Assembly (NCBI GenBank): GCA_043381765.1 | Contig: JBHJMP010000925.1 | Coordinates: 1-31,850, forward strand | From: Collodictyon triciliatum | Taxonomy: Eukaryota; CRuMs | Direction: 5' to 3' | Length of the DNA stretch: 31,850 nt | Shown: one piece after another, positions 29,428 to 31,850 of the stretch | Layout of the letters: each line of letters begins with the position of its first letter | How positions within the stretch are numbered: position 1 is the first letter of the stretch | Made by a program: the position numbers and the translations under genes | The notes under the pieces: model-generated | Database searches by the model: none | Told to the model about the DNA's origin: nothing | The model's input: only the letters and a program-made list of their open reading frames with translations

Positions 29428-30661
29428 ATGGTAAGTCTGCATACAACCCCCCCCCCATATGAAACTCTCATTTCCCTTCGCAGTTGAAGAATCAGAGAGG
29501 CATATCAGAAGAACCCTCAGTGTAACATAGAATGGGCTCAGTAATTTGGCAAACAATTTGGAATCCAGAAAAATGCCATATATAATTTTGGTAAGCAGGG
29601 AAAGATCCAAAGCCAGCAGGCTCAATAACATGGTTCTGTGAGAGAGTACTAGATCGAAGATTGACAACCAGGAGTATCGCGCCTATCGTGTTCAGAAATT
29701 GGCCACCAGATTAAATTTTCTCTCATGCTGCGATCAGCACCGGATCGTGTAGTGGAATTTGTGATCGCCGTCTACTTCTGTCTGTCTCCTCTGATCGGTT
29801 CCAGTCAGCCACTAAACAGCACTCTAGACCTATTTCTGTGAAATCATCTTTACGCATCACATCGTGTACGTTCGCTATTTTGTGGTCTCTTAACTGGGAG
29901 GGAACTCTTGCGCACGATCCGTTGAATACTCTAGCCGTGGAAACACTTGCCTTGACCTTTTTTTTCTGTCCTGAGAGCACCTCGGGGGGTGCAACCCTCT
30001 AGTGTACGAACTTGCCCCAGCCAAGCGCAAAGGTGCAACCCAGCTGGTTCTGAGCCCCACTCACACACGCCCTCTGCTCTCCCCCTGTGCAGGTCAACAA
30101 CCGCTACGTTGAAATTGGTCGCGTTGCCCTCATCAACTACGGGCCAGATGCTGGAAAGCTCTGCGTCATCGTCGACGTTCTTAACCAGACCTCCGTAAGC
30201 ACATCAGTCACTGTTCTCTCCCGAATTAGCCACTCCACCTCTGTGTTTGCCACAACAGCGTTGCCTGCAGTCTCCCATTTTCGATTTGCCTCTGAACCTT
30301 TATCCCGTCGCCCTTTCGCTTCCGTCGTGGCCACTTTTTGCTCTTCCTTATTTTTTGTCCACTCCAGGCCCTTGTCGACGGCCCCTTCCCCGTCACAGGT
30401 GTGAAGCGCCAGCTGTACAACTTCAAGCGCCTCACCCTGACCCCCATCGTGATCCCCATCCAACGTGGGCAGCGCCAGTCGCTGCTCGTCAAGGCCTTCA
30501 CCGAAGCCGACGTGCTCAACAAGTTCAACAGCAGCCGCTGGGGTCTCGCCCTGGAGGCCCGCAAGAAGCGCGCAGCGGCCAGCGACTTTGACCGCTTCAA
30601 GTCCTTTGTTGCCCGCCGCCGCATTGCGCACGTCATCCGCCATGTCAGCAAGGCCGAATAA
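29428..30661 (+). CDS. RPL14: 60S ribosomal protein eL14
   Basis: Component of the large ribosomal subunit. Exon 1 contributes only the ATG (29428-29430), followed immediately by the donor gtaagt. Exon 2 is 30093-30194 and exon 3 is 30368-30661 (TAA), giving 132 aa. The spliced N-terminus [20 protein letters not shown] corresponds to the eL14 KOW-like start (MV..RFVEVGRVA...GP.AGKL), followed by [18 protein letters not shown], and the C-terminal [17 protein letters not shown] and SDFDRFK blocks. The chain stops soon after and lacks the Ala/Lys-rich extension of animal eL14. The exons are strongly GC-rich, with C-ending codons. The stop codon overlaps an AATAAA at 30657-30662. Confidence 0.95.
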
Positions 30662-30662
30662 A
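30657..30662 (+). terminator. AATAAA overlapping the eL14 stop codon
   Basis: GAA TAA A at the end of the eL14 frame contains AATAAA. The next gene starts only 186 bp on, so 3' processing close to the stop is plausible but not shown. Confidence 0.4.
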
Positions 30663-30847
30663 TATGCCCGCCGTGTGAGTCTATCCGTATCCGAATAGAA
30701 TCAGGGCGGTGTGTGTGTGTGCGTGAATGAACAGAATGCCGCTTGGCGCAGACATGTTGTGGAGAGAGAGAGAGGGGAGAAGGGAAACGCTGACGCCCAG
30801 CAACCCGCGCACAGACGCAGACGAAGCCGAAGCCGAAGCCGAAGCCG

Positions 30848-31658
30848 ATGGGGCGGGGAGACGAGACGGGGGGGCTGCAGAGACAGCCGGGCGGAGGGGC
30901 CGCGTGGGTGTGGGCGTGGGGGTGGGCGTGGGTGTCGCAGCCGGTGTGGGCGTGGCTGGTGGGCGGGGCGCTTGTGCGGGGGGTGTGCCGGATCCCGCTG
31001 GTGCGGCTGGCGCTTGTGCGGGGGCTGCTGCGCTTCCGCGGGTGGGCGCGGGTGCCGACGAGCCCTGCGTCGCGGGTGTATCTGGGGCTGCTGCGGCGGC
31101 TGGTGGGGCGGCTGCCGCACACGACGTTTGCCCTGCAGGAGGCGCTGCCGCCGCTGCCTCTGTGCCCGCCGACAGCCGCCCTTGCCGCCGCCCTCGCCCG
31201 CCCCTGCCTCTGTGCCCGCCCCTGCCTCTGTGCCCGCCCCTGCCCCGCCGCCCTTGCGCAGCTGCGCGCCGTGGCGTCCTCCGCGGCTGTGGCGTCCTCC
31301 GCATCGCCCTCGCTGCGCCTCGTCGGCCACGCCCAGCGCCGCCTGCTGCGCGCCCGCCCGCCCCTGCCGCTGCGCTCCAACGCGTACATGCTCGACCCCC
31401 TCGCGTCGCACCCGCACATCCCCCCGCACGCCCCCCTCGCGTCGCACACCCCCACCCACCCCCACTCCCACATCCACATCCACATCCACGTCCACACCCC
31501 CGCCGTCCACCGCGCCGCCGCCCTCCTCGTCGCCCTCGCAAACGTCCTGCGCGCCATCCACACCCACGCCTTCCCGCCAAACCGCGTCCAGGATGCCGTC
31601 CCCCTCTGCATGTGGCAGTACACCCGCTTCTTTGCAACCACCCGCCAGCCCGCCCACG
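30848..31658 (+). CDS. CPT1-like carnitine acyltransferase, first exon only (3' end outside window)
   Basis: N-terminal part of a choline/carnitine O-acyltransferase, which moves acyl groups between CoA and carnitine. The frame is open from the ATG at 30848 past the window end. A donor (CAC G|gtctgt) after 31658 is the likely exon end, giving 270 codons in phase 1. A Trp-rich hydrophobic stretch (residues 20-40) and a second basic/hydrophobic segment precede RVYLGLLRRLVGRLPHTTFALQ and EALPPLPLCPPT, the ...YSYQ..LP.LPVP.. block that begins the CPT1 acyltransferase domain. LRSNAYMLDPL matches VNSNYYVMD, and VPLCMWQYTRFFATTRQP matches the conserved MCSYQMERMFNTTRIP. Between them are a Cys/Arg/Pro repeat (118-133) and a His/Pro-rich insertion (188-218) lacking in the family. 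The catalytic His would be downstream and is not visible. Confidence 0.83.
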
Positions 31659-31705
31659 GTCTGTTGGCCCCGCCCCACACCGCCCCTCAAAAGACAAGAA
31701 AGAAA

Positions 31706-31850
31706 GCAAACAAAGAACAAACGAACAAACGAACAAACGAACAAACGAAAAAACGAACAAACGAACAAACGAACAAACGAACAAACGAACAAACGAACAA
31801 ACGAACAAACGAACAAACGAACAAACGAACAAACGAACAAACAAACAAAC
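31706..31850. repeat. (ACGAACAA)n octamer array
   Basis: About seventeen near-perfect octamers run to the window edge, probably inside the first intron of the CPT-like gene. Minus frames reading FVCSFVRL repeats across it are not genes. Confidence 0.93.

Noticed and set aside
29431-30092. Intronic snoRNA in the eL14 first intron
   Set aside because: No paired C box (RTGATGA) and D box (CTGA) at suitable spacing, and no obvious H/ACA pair. A model search could still find one.
30226-31844. Three minus-strand open frames of 379-484 codons over eL14 and CPT
   Set aside because: They are antisense to two clearly conserved + strand genes, are Arg/Ala/Pro-rich, and start in the ACGAACAA array.

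Overview
The window is nuclear DNA of a unicellular eukaryote. Its genes are split by many short GT-AG introns, the products are eukaryote-specific (RNA polymerase III subunit, GPN-loop GTPase, eL14, EB1, V-ATPase assembly factor), poly(A) signals are AATAAA-like, and introns and intergenic DNA are packed with long simple-sequence arrays. The EB1 N-terminus resembles the plant/SAR form, and a carnitine palmitoyltransferase argues against a land plant. A protist such as a rhizarian or foraminiferan would fit, but this is inference and I cannot name a species.

Layout, left to right. Positions 1-2940 hold an A-rich array, a small GC-rich segment and AT-rich DNA with no gene I can defend. 2956-4613 (-) is an eight-exon EB1 microtubule plus-end protein whose reconstructed exons sum to an intact 312-codon frame. 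After a GA-rich array, 5730-6623 (-) is a VMA22/CCDC115-like V-ATPase assembly factor. 6736-7890 (-) is a single-exon uroporphyrinogen-III synthase carrying a heptapeptide tandem repeat. It lies head to head with a 34-exon gene (8263-15918, +) for a 946-residue coiled-coil protein that I cannot assign to a family. 16667-17391 (+) is a three-exon PhnZ-like HD-domain mixed-valent di-iron oxygenase with the metal ligands and the Tyr/Glu pair of phosphonate-cleaving members. 18132-25802 (+) is RPC2 (POLR3B), interrupted by two assembly gaps. Converging on it is GPN1 (25997-28585, -), nine exons, 342 codons. GPN1 is head to head with the ribosomal protein eL14 gene (29428-30661, +), whose first coding exon is only the ATG. 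30848-31658 (+) is the first exon of a CPT1-like acyltransferase that runs off the window.

The genes are housekeeping genes and form no operon. One functional link is visible: GPN1-family GTPases act in RNA polymerase assembly and nuclear import, and the gene lies tail to tail with an RNA polymerase subunit gene. This may be chance.

The most unusual points are the eukaryotic PhnZ-like enzyme, the large unassigned coiled-coil protein with an 8-nt micro-exon, a G-to-C skew reversal inside the two GC-rich single-exon reading frames (hemD and CPT), GC-rich gene ends against AT-rich gene middles, and intron arrays that evolve as ordered zones of 8-bp and 6-bp units, including a telomere-like CTCCTAA block.
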